Positions 52,480-61,310 of a stretch of 64,000 nucleotides of DNA are shown here, in pieces. The position numbers were made by a program, and so were the translations under genes. The DNA is from Streptomyces sp. CB01635 (lineage in GTDB: Bacteria > Actinomycetota > Actinomycetes > Streptomycetales > Streptomycetaceae), in assembly GCF_002803065.1 (NCBI RefSeq), contig NZ_NNBL01000013.1, positions 62,001-126,000 on the forward strand. Reading direction: 5' to 3'. Position 1 is the first letter of the stretch. Each line of letters begins with the position of its first letter. The notes below the pieces were generated by a model, which did not search any database, was not told where the DNA came from, and saw nothing but the letters and a program-made list of their open reading frames with translations.

Positions 52480-52659
52480 GACCGCGGGGCTATCACTCCT
52501 TTCGTGGTGCTACGACCGGATACCAGCGTCAAGGGTCCGTGGTGATCGACCTGATAAGGATGAGGTCATGGGTCCAACTCCTTTCAGCCGTACTGAGGCC
52601 AAGGGCAGGGCCGGCCCCGTGGCAGCAGTCGTTTCGGGGCCGGCCCTGACCTTTGCAGC

Positions 52660-53562
52660 TCAGCCCAGGTAGAAGTCCCTGCGGGCGGCCACGAACGCCT
52701 CGATCGACATGGCGGGGGTGCCCGTCACGCGCTCGACGCCGTCGGCCGTGCGGTCGTTACGGTTGTCCCGGTGGAGCCGGGCCATGGTGGCGACGTGCTG
52801 TGCGAGGTGCGGCGACATCCCCAGCTTCGGGAGCTGGGCCTCCCACCGGTCCGGCGGCAGGTCGACATAAGACACCGGACGATTCAGCGCCCGTGAGAAC
52901 TCCGCCGCCAGCTCCGTCATGTCGACCGAGCGCGGCCCGGTCAGTTCGTAGACCTGCCCGATGTGCGGAGCCGGGTCGCGGAGCACGGTGGCGATGGTCC
53001 GGGCGACGTCGTCCGCGGCGACCGGCGAGGTGCGTCCGGTGCCGAACGGCAACGCGATGGTGCCGTTCGCCTGGATCGACCGCGCCGCGATCGTGGTGAA
53101 CAGCGGGTTGTCGAGGAACGCGGTCGGTCGGACGTGCACCACGGGCAGGCCTGACCAGTCGAACATCTGCTCCGTCAGCCAGTGCAGCCGCTGCTGGTGC
53201 GACTCCTCGGTGCTGGTGGCGGTCATCTGGGACACCGTCATCTGCGACAGGTCGACCAGGGCCGCCAGCTCCCCGTACTCCCGCGCCACGGAGGCCACCA
53301 CGGTCGCGGCCAGCAGTTGGTCCGGCGACACACTTATCCCGAAGTGCATCCGCGACACACCCTGCAGTGCGGCAGCCACGGTCTCGGGCCGGGTCAGGTC
53401 ACCGATGACGACCTCCGCGCCGAGCGCCCGAAGCTCAGCTGCACGCTCGTCGTCACGACGGACCATGAAACGCACCGGCACATCCTGAGCACGCAAGTGC
53501 TCGAAGACCGTACGGCCCACGCCGCCGGCACCGGGGATGAGAACAAGGTTGTCGGCAGTCAT
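52660..53562 (-). CDS. NmrA-like NAD(P)-binding oxidoreductase
   Basis: This 300-residue atypical SDR has the Rossmann motif IPGAGGVGRTVFEHL, then RFMVRRDDERAAELRALGAEVVIGDL, typical of NmrA and quinone-reductase-like proteins. The active-site Tyr-x3-Lys is not seen, so it may be a redox sensor or a reductase. The start ATG 53562 has GAAGGAGA upstream. It stands alone between the TnpB element and the MFS/TetR pair. Confidence 0.88.
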   Translation of the reverse strand: MTADNLVLIPGAGGVGRTVFEHLRAQDVPVRFMVRRDDERAAELRALGAEVVIGDLTRPETVAAALQGVSRMHFGISVSPDQLLAATVVASVAREYGELAALVDLSQMTVSQMTATSTEESHQQRLHWLTEQMFDWSGLPVVHVRPTAFLDNPLFTTIAARSIQANGTIALPFGTGRTSPVAADDVARTIATVLRDPAPHIGQVYELTGPRSVDMTELAAEFSRALNRPVSYVDLPPDRWEAQLPKLGMSPHLAQHVATMARLHRDNRNDRTADGVERVTGTPAMSIEAFVAARRDFYLG

Positions 53563-53667
53563 CAGTCGATCTCCTTCGGAGTAATGGAATATCTGAGTTG
53601 AGGTGTGATCAGAGCGTCAGAGGATCTGGCATCAAGGCGTTGGCCCCGGCGATGTCACGGCTGATCC

Positions 53668-53735
53668 GGGTGGCGATTTCTCAGGGGTCTCCAGTGCTGT
53701 CAATGGTTCTGCGATTGCCGGGCGGAGGAGGTCGG
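53668..53735. repeat. Direct repeat, copy A (matches 55473-55541)
   Basis: This 68-base block (GGGTGGCGAT...GGCGGAGGAGGTCGG) recurs nearly unchanged at the start of the MFS gene, 1.8 kb away, in the same orientation. It looks like a decayed copy of the MFS gene's first codons and upstream region. Confidence 0.85.
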
Positions 53736-53758
53736 CAACGCTGAAGTCGGCACTGGCC

Positions 53759-53875
53759 TCACCCGCGCGGGCGTACTCCTTCGAGTACCGGCTCGGTTGT
53801 CCGCTGGGTCAGCAGAAGGGCGTCTTTGCCGGGCCACCGCCGGTGGACGGTTGCCGTGCCGAACGCAGGCTCACT
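53759..53875 (-). pseudogene. Fragment of a TetR-type HTH
   Basis: Just past the MFS stop the minus strand reads FGTATVHRRWPGKDALLLTQ and then EPVLE before a stop. This is the recognition-helix end of a TetR repressor (usually TVYRHWPxKEAL). The rest of the domain is missing. It sits between the MFS gene and direct-repeat copy A, so it belongs to a rearranged regulator-transporter unit. Confidence 0.6.
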
Positions 53876-55487
53876 TGTCACCGCCGGCGGCCGCGGTGAC
53901 CTCCCTGCCCGGCAGGAAGACCAGCACGACGACCGCGCCGACCAGGGCGACGGCTGCCGACCCTGCCGCGGTGATGTGCATGGCATGGATGAAGGCGTCG
54001 TGCGCGGGCCGCACCAGCGCACTGCCGGCCGGTCCCAGCTTCTCGGCGACGGCCAGGGTTGCCTGAACGGATTCACCTGCGGCGTGGCGGTCGGCGGCGG
54101 GCAGCGCGCCCAGGTGGCCGTCGATGCCGTTGCGGTAGGTGGTGGACAGCAGCGACCCCAGCACGGCGACCCCGATGGCCCCACCGACCTGCCGGAAGGT
54201 GTTGTTGACCGCGGATCCGGAGCCGGCCTTCTCCCGCGGCAGTGACGACATGATCATGACGGTGGCGGGCGGCATCACATGGGCCATCCCCGTACCCATC
54301 AGGAAGAACAGCACCTCCAGCACCCAGATGGGGGTGTCCTGGTCGAGCAGCAGGAAGCCGGTGAAGGCCACGGCGGTCAGGGCGAGGCCGCCGGCGCACA
54401 CGGCTCGGGCGCCGAAGCGGTTGACGGCCAGCCGGGCCCTCGGGGCGAAGAACATCTGGGAGAGGGCCAGCGGCAGGACGAGCAGACCGGACTGCAGGAC
54501 GCTGTAGCCGCGCACGCTCTGGTTGTAGAAGACGCTGAAGAATGTGACGCCCATGAGGGCGAAGAAGACCAGGCCGATGGCGGCAACGGACGCGGAGAAC
54601 CGCCGGTTGCGGAAGTAGGTGACGTCGAGGGCCGGATGGTCGCTGTGGGCCTCGTACACCACGAAGCCGGCGAGGACCGCCAGACCGACGAGGATTGTCG
54701 CCCATGCCTCGGGCCGGGTGAAGTCGCCCAGCTGGCCGCCCTTGATGATGCCGTAGACCAGTACGGCCAGGCCGACGATCGACAGCAGCACGCCGACCGC
54801 GTCGAGCCTGCTGGGCCGGGGGTCCTTGGAGTCGGGGACGATTGCCGCCATCGCGGTGATCGCGGCGACCACGATCGGTACGTTGACCAGGAAGACCGAG
54901 CCCCACCAGAAGTGCTCCAGCAGGACGCCGCCTGCGATGGGGCCGGCAGCGATGGCGAAACCGACCACACCTGTCCAGATGCCGATCGCCTTGGGCTGCT
55001 CCTCGCGCTCGAAGACGTTCATGATGATCGCGAGGGTGGCGGGCAGGATGAAGGCGCCGCCGAGGCCCATCACGGCGCGGAAGGTGATGAGCTGTCCGGA
55101 GGAGTCCGACAGCGCGGACAGCGCGGATCCCGCGCCGAACACCAGCATGCCGAAGAGCAGCACCTTCTTGCGGCCGAGCCGGTCACCGAGCAGGCCCGCG
55201 GTGAAGAGCAGTCCGGCGAAGACCAGTGTGTAGGAGTTGACCGCCCACTCCAGCTGGCTCTGGGTGGAGCCGAGTCCGGTGGGGGCGGGCTGGGCGATGG
55301 TCTTCATCGCCACGTTGAGTATCGAGTTGTCCAGCATCACCACCAGCAGGCTGAACGCGAGCACGGCCAGGATGGCCCAGCGACGGCGGTGGACCGCCTC
55401 GGAAACACGTCGTCGCTGGGCAGGAGGCTCGGGCGGCGTGGACCCCGTGGGCGTCGAGGACTCGGAGGGGGTGGGTGGCGATGCCAC
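53871..55487 (-). CDS. DHA2-type MFS drug efflux protein
   Basis: This 538-residue transporter has about 14 membrane segments. It shows motif A (GDRLGRKKVLLFG), motif C in the fifth segment region (GFAIAAGPIAGGVLLEHF) and LDNSILNVAM in the first segment, all typical of proton-driven multidrug exporters (EmrB/QacA type). The start is GTG 55487, with GGAG 7-10 bases upstream. The frame is open to 55604, but the extra residues are Pro/Ser-rich and run through the direct repeat. It is divergent from a TetR gene, which probably represses it. Confidence 0.9.
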   Translation of the reverse strand: MASPPTPSESSTPTGSTPPEPPAQRRRVSEAVHRRRWAILAVLAFSLLVVMLDNSILNVAMKTIAQPAPTGLGSTQSQLEWAVNSYTLVFAGLLFTAGLLGDRLGRKKVLLFGMLVFGAGSALSALSDSSGQLITFRAVMGLGGAFILPATLAIIMNVFEREEQPKAIGIWTGVVGFAIAAGPIAGGVLLEHFWWGSVFLVNVPIVVAAITAMAAIVPDSKDPRPSRLDAVGVLLSIVGLAVLVYGIIKGGQLGDFTRPEAWATILVGLAVLAGFVVYEAHSDHPALDVTYFRNRRFSASVAAIGLVFFALMGVTFFSVFYNQSVRGYSVLQSGLLVLPLALSQMFFAPRARLAVNRFGARAVCAGGLALTAVAFTGFLLLDQDTPIWVLEVLFFLMGTGMAHVMPPATVMIMSSLPREKAGSGSAVNNTFRQVGGAIGVAVLGSLLSTTYRNGIDGHLGALPAADRHAAGESVQATLAVAEKLGPAGSALVRPAHDAFIHAMHITAAGSAAVALVGAVVVLVFLPGREVTAAAGGDK

Positions 55488-55541
55488 AGGGGGTCTCCAG
55501 TGCTGTCGGTGGTTCTGCGATTGCCGGGCGGAGGCCGTCGG
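55473..55541. repeat. Direct repeat, copy B, overlapping the MFS start
   Basis: This copy spans the MFS start codon, its ribosome site and the upstream leader. It differs from copy A by one inserted G and a few substitutions. Confidence 0.85.
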
Positions 55542-55599
55542 CCTCGAACGGTGGGAGGCAGCGCAAGACCCTGCCTGACCTGCGGGGGGGGGTCTCATC

Positions 55600-55679
55600 G
55601 ACATAAAATAGATGTCGCAAGCAATCTAAACGGAGCTAGGATAGATGGCAAGTGACATCCAATTGAGGAGAGTGATTCC
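55600..55679. promoter_or_regulatory. AT-rich divergent promoter with probable TetR operator
   Basis: This is the most AT-rich spot of the locus. TAGATGTCGCAAGCAATCTA (55609-55628) is an imperfect palindrome. A related half-site, ATAGATGGCAAG, follows at about 55640, and GACATC stands as an inverted mate near 55655. TTGAGGAGAG is the TetR ribosome site. A run of about nine G stands at 55583-55592. Confidence 0.6.
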
Positions 55680-56276
55680 ATGGGCCGCGTGTCCCAGGCG
55701 CAAGCACAGGAGAACCGGCAGCGCGTCGTAGCCACCGCCTCCCGGATGTTCCGCGAGAAAGGCACCGCGGTCAGCGTCGCCGACCTGATGAAGGCCGCCG
55801 GGCTCACCCATGGCGGGTTCCACAAGCAGTTCGCATCCAAGGACGACCTGGTCGACGAGGCCATCGCCCACGCCTTCGCCGAGCAGGCCGCACATGCGGC
55901 GGCGACGCCCGAGGAGCGCGCCGGGGAGCACGAGGCCGCCCGGCGGACGCTGATCGAGCAGTACCTCTCGGTCTGGCACCGCGATCACGCCGCGGACGGC
56001 TGCCCCGTCTCCGGATTCGCCGCTGACCTGGGTCGCGAGCCCGACCAGGCCGCCCGCGCCCGCCACGTCTACATCAACGGGATACGCAACCGCGCCGCTC
56101 GGCTGGCCACCGGCGACGACGACGGCATGGCCCAGCTCTGCACCATGGTCGGCGCCCTCGCCCTCGCCCGCGCCACCCGGGGCGACCCGATCTCCGAAGA
56201 ACTGCTGCAGGCCGCGCGCACTGCTCTCGCCGAGAGCGGCACCGAGCAGTCCGAACCGCAGCAGCGCATGGCCTGA
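55680..56276 (+). CDS. TetR family transcriptional repressor
   Basis: This 198-residue regulator has an N-terminal HTH (RQRVVATASRMFREKG ... VADLMKAAGLTHGGFHKQF). The GLTHGGFHKQFASKDDL recognition region is of the AcrR/NemR-like kind. A C-terminal ligand domain follows with VSGFAADLGREP, similar to a TetR_C group. The start ATG 55680 has GAGGAGAG upstream. It is divergent from the MFS exporter and very likely represses it and itself through the palindrome in between. Confidence 0.92.
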   Translation: MGRVSQAQAQENRQRVVATASRMFREKGTAVSVADLMKAAGLTHGGFHKQFASKDDLVDEAIAHAFAEQAAHAAATPEERAGEHEAARRTLIEQYLSVWHRDHAADGCPVSGFAADLGREPDQAARARHVYINGIRNRAARLATGDDDGMAQLCTMVGALALARATRGDPISEELLQAARTALAESGTEQSEPQQRMA

Positions 56277-56339
56277 CGAAGGCCGGCCGACGGGTATGGG
56301 TCAGGCCATCGCCCACGTGGTCACCACCGAGCGCCCGCG

Positions 56340-56590
56340 GTGCGGGGCGCCGGGGAGCCTCGCCGGGGCGTCGAGCGCACGATCGGCTGGACCTTGCGCG
56401 CCCGCCGCAACGCAAGGGACTACGAACGCCTCCCCGCAGCACAGCGAAGCTCACTTGACCGGGTCACTCATCACCCTCATGACCCGCCGCCTCGCCCGCA
56501 AAGGCCCGCGCACCGACAGTTGGACAAGAAAGGCCCCCGCACGGGCAGTTGGACGAGAAGGGCCCGCGCACCGGCAGTTGGACAAGAAAG
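56340..56590 (+). pseudogene. 3' remnant of an IS5-family transposase
   Basis: The + strand carries VERTIGWTLRARRNARDYERLP, then after a frame change QHSEAHLTGSLITLMTRRLARKGPR. Together these are the characteristic C-terminus of actinomycete IS5-group transposases. The catalytic region is missing, so only the end of the gene survives. The frameshift lies near 56436. The tail runs into the 29-bp repeats. Confidence 0.75.
56500..56586 (+). repeat. 29-bp tandem repeat, three units
   Basis: Units start at 56500, 56529 and 56558. The consensus is AAAGGCCCGCGCACCG then RCAGTTGGACAAG, with two to four differences between units. They follow directly on the transposase remnant and include its last codons, so they probably grew by slippage there. 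Confidence 0.85.
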
Positions 56591-56703
56591 ACGAGTCCTC
56601 CAGCTGAGCCGTCAAAGCCGGCCAGGCCACTGTTCACCGCTCCGCGCGGCCGTTCCCGGGCCGTGGCTCAGCCTGCTGCCCAGGCACCGCCAGGTGGAGA
56701 CGA

Positions 56704-57684
56704 TCAGCCGAAGCGGCGGAAGAGCTCCTCAAGGTATTCCTCCAGCCTGCTGGTGAGCAGGTCCGAAGTCAGGTCGCGTCCCAGTTCCCGCCAGGGCACC
56801 GCGACCTTCTCGGCATCCGGCGCGAACGCGAGTGCATCGAGGACGCGCCAGTACAGGTGAGCTGCCGGGTCCTCACTCAACGTGCCCCCGGAAGCCAGAT
56901 AGAGATCAGCCAGCCGCATGCCCTCCTGGGCGCCGTGCAGGAGAGCCAGGGCCGTGGAACAGTGCGCCACGTCCAGATCCGCCGGGCCGCAGGACGTCTC
57001 CACCCAGTCAACGACGCCGGTGATCTCCAAACGGGCGCCCTGCCCGGTGAAGAGCACGTTGCCGGGGTGGAAGTCCCGGTGCAGGAAGCAAGGCCGGTAG
57101 TCAGGGGGATCGCGCCGGATGATGTCCACAGCACGCTGCCACAGGTCCAGCCGCTCGGTGGATTCGGGCAGCCGCACACGGTCGGGCGACGTCCAGGCCT
57201 GGTAAACGCGCGGCCGGGCCTCGACCGGGACGCGCACCTGGTGAATGCCGACGAGTTGGCGGGCCAGCAGCTGGGTCCGCAGCCCCGCTTCCTCCTCACC
57301 CAACCGCACGCTGCCGGGCAGCAGCGACATCAGCAACGACGGGTGGTCGCAGTACACCGCCGTCGCATCAACACCGCGCAACTCCGCCACCGGCACATCG
57401 GTCTCGCTGAGCAGACGCAGGATCTCCGCTTCGCGAGTGAGCAACCCCTTCGCATGCTGAACGAAGAATGGCTTCACGAACGACCTCAGCACCATCCACT
57501 GCGGCTCTCCCGTTCCGCCAATGCGTAGACGCCGCATCTCCGAAGTCCATCCGCCACGCAGCCGCTCGGCAGCGTCGATGCGGCACCCTCCGCCTACACG
57601 CTTTTCCACCCAAGCCCGCGTGTCGGACCAGCCTTGGTCATCGACGTCCGCCCCAACGACGGCCACACCCTCGTTCGCAACCAT
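56704..57684 (-). CDS. APH-family phosphotransferase
   Basis: This 326-residue kinase-like protein of the aminoglycoside phosphotransferase group has the catalytic loop CFLHRDFHPGNVLF and the metal-binding GVVDWVETSCGPADLDVAH. An N-terminal lobe has RLRGGWTSEMRRLRI as a nucleotide loop. It phosphorylates a small molecule, which may be an antibiotic or a metabolite. The start ATG 57684 is chosen over GTG 57690. Neither has a strong ribosome site. It stands alone and is not linked to the NRPS genes. Confidence 0.87.
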   Translation of the reverse strand: MVANEGVAVVGADVDDQGWSDTRAWVEKRVGGGCRIDAAERLRGGWTSEMRRLRIGGTGEPQWMVLRSFVKPFFVQHAKGLLTREAEILRLLSETDVPVAELRGVDATAVYCDHPSLLMSLLPGSVRLGEEEAGLRTQLLARQLVGIHQVRVPVEARPRVYQAWTSPDRVRLPESTERLDLWQRAVDIIRRDPPDYRPCFLHRDFHPGNVLFTGQGARLEITGVVDWVETSCGPADLDVAHCSTALALLHGAQEGMRLADLYLASGGTLSEDPAAHLYWRVLDALAFAPDAEKVAVPWRELGRDLTSDLLTSRLEEYLEELFRRFG

Positions 57685-58024
57685 GCGCACAACCTATCGA
57701 TCACCGCAGGCCGGATCCCTGGGATCAAAAGCACGCACGCAGAGGGATTTTGGCTCTGCATTAGCCCCGTTCGGGCCGATATCCGCTTGCGGTTGGACGG
57801 GTCTGTTGGGGCTGATGTGTTCTGTGATGCGGGAACGGTGATGGCATGGGCGTCTTGGTCTGGCTCCTCCTGTTTCATTCCGAGGCGTCGTGTTGTGCGC
57901 CCTGCGCTTCGAGCGCCGGTGACTGCGCCTGGGCCCGCCGGGTCGTGGGTGGGTAGCTCGGGATTGCGTTCGGGCTGTTGGGCGACGATCTCGCCCAACG
58001 GGCTGCGACGATCCCGCGCAGGTC
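57685..58024. other. Intergenic stretch, no gene seen
   Basis: About 340 bases separate the APH gene from the sigma-factor gene. Weak frames exist on both strands, but none has a recognisable motif or convincing start. It should contain the APH promoter and the end of the sigma operon. Confidence 0.3.
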
Positions 58025-58945
58025 TCAGCGCGTCCCGACGTCGCGAGCTGTCCCGTCGGCAATGGCCTGGAGTTTGTCGGGGTTGGCGACGTTGTGGATG
58101 GCGGTGATGCGGCCGTTGGCGTCGAAGTCGAAGGTGACGGTGGCGATCACACGGCCCAGTCCGCTGAACACCATGCCCGGGCCGCCGTTGATCTCAACGA
58201 GTTCGGCTTTCATGTCGGCGGGCTCGACGCCCTGGTATGCAACGGTGCCGATGGCCGCGAACCAAGCGGCCACCGTGGCCGCGCCCACAACCGGACGCAT
58301 GGCCTGGCGGACCTTGCCGCCGCCGTCGGTCCACAGCGTGACGTCCGGGGACAACAGTTCCATCAGGGTGTTGATGTCACCACCGGTCGCTGCGGCGAAG
58401 AACCGCTCGGTCACCTCGCACTGCCGCGACCGGTCCGCGGCGAAACGCGGCCGCCGGGCCCGCACATGCTCACGAGCACGGTGCGCGGCCTGCCGTACTG
58501 CGGCTTCGGAACGCTCCACCGCCTCCGCGATCTCGGCGTGGCTGAAGTCGAAGACTTCCTTCAGCACGAACACCGCGCGTTCGAGGGGGCTGAGCGTCTC
58601 CAGCACCACCAGCATGGCCATCGACACCGACTCGGCCTCCGTGACGGCCTCGGAGGCGTCCCCGCCGGTGAGTATGGGCTCCGGCAGCCACGGCCCCACG
58701 TAGGTCTCCCGCTTGTGCCGAGTGGAGCGCAGCCGTTCCAGTGCCAGGTTCGAGACGATCCGCGTCAGATACGCCCTGGGGTCGGCCACCTGCGAACGGT
58801 CCGCAGCGGACCACTTGATCCAGGCGTCCTGGACCACGTCCTCGGCGTCGGCAGCGGTGCCGAGGAGGCGGTAGGCCACGGAGAACAGCAGCTTGCGGTG
58901 CTCGTGGAAGGCCTGCTGGCCGAGGTGGGCGGTCGGGTCGGTCAC
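58025..58945 (-). CDS. ECF41-type RNA polymerase sigma factor (SigJ-like)
   Basis: This 306-residue ECF sigma factor has sigma-2 (AYRLLGTAADAEDVVQDAW), sigma-4 (LSPLERAVFVLKEVFDFSH...IAEAVERSEAAVRQ) and a C-terminal SnoaL-like domain of about 130 residues. The conserved DGGGKVRQAMRPVVG motif near the domain start is the hallmark of group ECF41, where this extension acts as a built-in anti-sigma. The start is GTG 58945, confirmed by the GTGA overlap with the flavoprotein stop and by GGGAGG upstream. ECF41 genes usually lie beside an oxidoreductase, carboxymuconolactone decarboxylase or epimerase gene, as here. Confidence 0.92.
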   Translation of the reverse strand: MTDPTAHLGQQAFHEHRKLLFSVAYRLLGTAADAEDVVQDAWIKWSAADRSQVADPRAYLTRIVSNLALERLRSTRHKRETYVGPWLPEPILTGGDASEAVTEAESVSMAMLVVLETLSPLERAVFVLKEVFDFSHAEIAEAVERSEAAVRQAAHRAREHVRARRPRFAADRSRQCEVTERFFAAATGGDINTLMELLSPDVTLWTDGGGKVRQAMRPVVGAATVAAWFAAIGTVAYQGVEPADMKAELVEINGGPGMVFSGLGRVIATVTFDFDANGRITAIHNVANPDKLQAIADGTARDVGTR

Positions 58946-60147
58946 GGTGCCTCCCGGACCAGGGTGGAGCGGCCCCCGCGGGGCCAGAATGCGCCGGAGG
59001 CGGGCATCTTCTTCATGCGGCCGTAGGTCGGCCAAGGGGAGGCAGTCACCATCTCCTTGTACCTGACCGCCATGCGTCCGGTCAGGCAGATTCGGCGCGG
59101 GCTGTCGTCGGGGTGGGTGAACTGCACCACCGCGTCGCCTCGCCCCAGGCTCACCGGCGTGTGGTAGTAACCGAAGCGGAACGGCTTGGGCTGCTTGCCC
59201 TTGAGCACACACTCGATCGACAGCGCGGCGTGCACCCCGGTCGGCATGCCGCCCTGGCAGGTGCCGTGCATTACGCCGTAGCCCTGGCGGATCGCGGCCG
59301 CGTCACCGACTGCGTACACGTCAGGGTGGGACACCGACCGCAGCGCGGCGTCGGTGACGATGCGTCCGCGCTCATCGACGGCCAGCCCGGCGGCGGCCGC
59401 CAGCGGCGACACGCGCGTACCGCTCGTCCACAGGACCACGTCGGCGGCGATGCTCTCCCCACCCGCCAGTTCGACCGTGTCGGACAGCACCTTCACCACC
59501 TCGGCCCCGGCACGCACCCGGACGCCCAGCCGGTCGAGCGCGGCCTGCACGTACGCCTTGGCCTTGGGGTTCATGGTCGCGCCGGGCTCGGCCCGGCCCA
59601 GCAGTACGACGTCCAGCTCCGGGTGCCGCTCGGCGATCTCCGCAGCCGACTCGACGCCGGTCAGCCCGCTGCCGGCGACCACCACGGTGCCGCTGCCGAG
59701 CCGCCCAAGCCGGACGGCCAGCAACTCGGCGTCCTGCGCACTGCTCAGGGTGTACGCGTGGTCCTCGACACCCGGCACCGTGGACGTGTCGGCCACCCCG
59801 CCCAACCCGTATACCAGCGTGTCGTAGGGCAGCACCCGGTCGTCGTCGATCCGCACGGTCTTGGCGTCCGCGTCCACCGCCGTCACCCAGCCGCGCACGA
59901 ACCGTGCCTCCGTGCCCTCCAGCAGTGCCGGGATTCTCAGCTCGGCGAGCCGCTGGCCGGTCGCCGTCAGGTGCAGACGCATCCGCTCGGTGAACCGCTC
60001 CTGCGCATTCACCACGGTCACCTGTACGTCCTCGCGCCCCTTGACCCGGGCCGCGAGCTGGATCGCGGCGGACATGCCCGCGTACCCCGCCCCCAGGATC
60101 ACCACGTGGTGCGCGGTCGCCGTGCTGGTCTCCTGCCGTGCGCTCAT
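58942..60147 (-). CDS. NDH-2/AIF-type FAD-dependent oxidoreductase
   Basis: This 401-residue flavoprotein has two dinucleotide-binding folds: VVILGAGYAGMSAAIQLA for FAD and VVVAGSGLTGVESAAEIAERH for NAD(P)H. The late DVYAVGDAAAI motif also binds FAD. It resembles type II NADH dehydrogenases and AIF-like reductases. The start ATG 60147 has GAGGAGGA upstream. It shares a four-base overlap with the ECF41 gene, forming the usual sigma/oxidoreductase unit and probably a target of that sigma factor. Confidence 0.92.
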   Translation of the reverse strand: MSARQETSTATAHHVVILGAGYAGMSAAIQLAARVKGREDVQVTVVNAQERFTERMRLHLTATGQRLAELRIPALLEGTEARFVRGWVTAVDADAKTVRIDDDRVLPYDTLVYGLGGVADTSTVPGVEDHAYTLSSAQDAELLAVRLGRLGSGTVVVAGSGLTGVESAAEIAERHPELDVVLLGRAEPGATMNPKAKAYVQAALDRLGVRVRAGAEVVKVLSDTVELAGGESIAADVVLWTSGTRVSPLAAAAGLAVDERGRIVTDAALRSVSHPDVYAVGDAAAIRQGYGVMHGTCQGGMPTGVHAALSIECVLKGKQPKPFRFGYYHTPVSLGRGDAVVQFTHPDDSPRRICLTGRMAVRYKEMVTASPWPTYGRMKKMPASGAFWPRGGRSTLVREAP

Positions 60148-60578
60148 CGTTCCGTCCTCCTCGCCTCGCTCACTGACGCCCACAAGATGGGAGCAGGCGG
60201 CTTGGACGTGACATGGGCCGGGTGTGATGCGCGACACATTCCGAAGAGGCGCAGAGAGCGAACCGGTCTACGAGCCGGTGAGCACGGTCAGGGTGTCGGC
60301 CTCGACCCGGAACGCAGGGTCTTCGTGCAGACCCCGCGCCTCATGGAGTCGCTCACCACCGCCTGCGAGAGGGCGGAACGCCGACGCTCCCGCTCGGCGG
60401 ACCCGAGTGACCGCAACCCAACCGGCCGGACTCACAACGGGAAGGAAGCGATCGACGCCCTCGCCGGCTGCGCCTGAACGGGTGCATGCGGAGTGCGTGG
60501 TGATTCCGGCGGCTGTACGAATGGTCTGGCCGGGGACGTGCCTGGTCAACGGCGCCCCAGCTCCAGCGGAGGTATGCC
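60148..60578. other. Intergenic stretch with a weak minus-strand coding trace
   Basis: No gene can be supported in these 430 bases. On the minus strand around 60268-60400 a frame ends in RVEADTLTVLTGS, which has a protein-like look but no start or family I can name. It may be a decayed gene end. Confidence 0.3.
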
Positions 60579-61310
60579 ATGCGCACCGTCAAGCCCAGCC
60601 CGCAGGACCCCGGCAAGCGCCACTCGAAGACGCGTGCGCGAAGGATGAGCATCGCCGGCTGCGCCGCGACAGCCGTGACAGCGGCGGTGCTGGTGGCGGC
60701 ACCCGGGTCCCTGGGGGCTCCGGGGGCGCGAGCCTCGGCCGCCACGTCCCCGGCAGCAGCGAAGCCCTTGGCCGACTTGGCCTGCCAGGTGTTCGTCGAG
60801 CAGGACAACTTCTCGCACCCGCTCAACAAGAACGGCCGCACCACCTCCCCGAACGAGATCAAGGGCGCCACGGTGGGCTGCTCCTCACCGAACGGCAGGT
60901 TCGCCCGCGGTAACCGTGACCACAACCCCGTACTCCTGTCGAGCAGTTACACCTCAGTCGGCGCACCCTCGATGAACAAGGTCACCCTGCTCAACCGGAA
61001 CTGCACCACCTTCACGCAGAGCGCCCTGCTCAAGTTCACCTGGAACACCGGCGATGTGAGCATCGGCCGGCTCTACATCGACAGGAACGGGAAGTGGACC
61101 TCCAAGATCCTCAGCGGCCTGCTGAAGGGCGACAGCTTCACCCTGAGCGGCCCCGCGCTGAGCAGCACCGACTCCTACATCACCTACTTGGGATCGTGCA
61201 GCGTCGCCAATACCGGCGGTGAGATCGACGGCTTCATCTTCAACTCCTGGCTGCCCGGTGCAACCGGTTCGACGGGTAACGAGGTCGGTCTCACGTTTGC
61301 CCAAAAGTGA
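60579..61310 (+). CDS. Secreted protein of unknown function
   Basis: This 243-residue protein has a long Streptomyces-type signal peptide: an Arg-rich start (KRHSKTRARR), the hydrophobic GCAATAVTAAVLVAAPG and likely cleavage after ARASA. The mature part of about 185 residues is polar, with four or more Cys (ACQVF, VGCSS, RNCTT, GSCSV) probably forming disulfides, and many Thr/Ser/Asn as in beta-rich exported proteins. I recognise no domain. The start ATG 60579 has GCGGAGG upstream. It stands as a single gene. Confidence 0.82.
   Translation: MRTVKPSPQDPGKRHSKTRARRMSIAGCAATAVTAAVLVAAPGSLGAPGARASAATSPAAAKPLADLACQVFVEQDNFSHPLNKNGRTTSPNEIKGATVGCSSPNGRFARGNRDHNPVLLSSSYTSVGAPSMNKVTLLNRNCTTFTQSALLKFTWNTGDVSIGRLYIDRNGKWTSKILSGLLKGDSFTLSGPALSSTDSYITYLGSCSVANTGGEIDGFIFNSWLPGATGSTGNEVGLTFAQK

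Larger units (their letters stand above)
51240..52500 (-). mobile_element. IS200/IS605-group element with TnpB only (no TnpA)
   Basis: A stand-alone tnpB with a right-end hairpin (51254-51274) makes an IS1341-like, transposition-deficient member of the group. No TnpA (Y1) gene is seen on either side. The element ends are not exactly definable by eye, so the limits given are approximate. Confidence 0.6.

Noticed and set aside
56500..56586. CRISPR-like array in the 29-bp repeats
   Set aside because: The length is typical of a CRISPR repeat, but there are no spacers and the units derive from a transposase tail.
60268..60549. A 93-codon minus-strand frame ending in RVEADTLTVLTGS
   Set aside because: No ribosome site or family similarity at the start. 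The protein-like part is only the last 35 codons.
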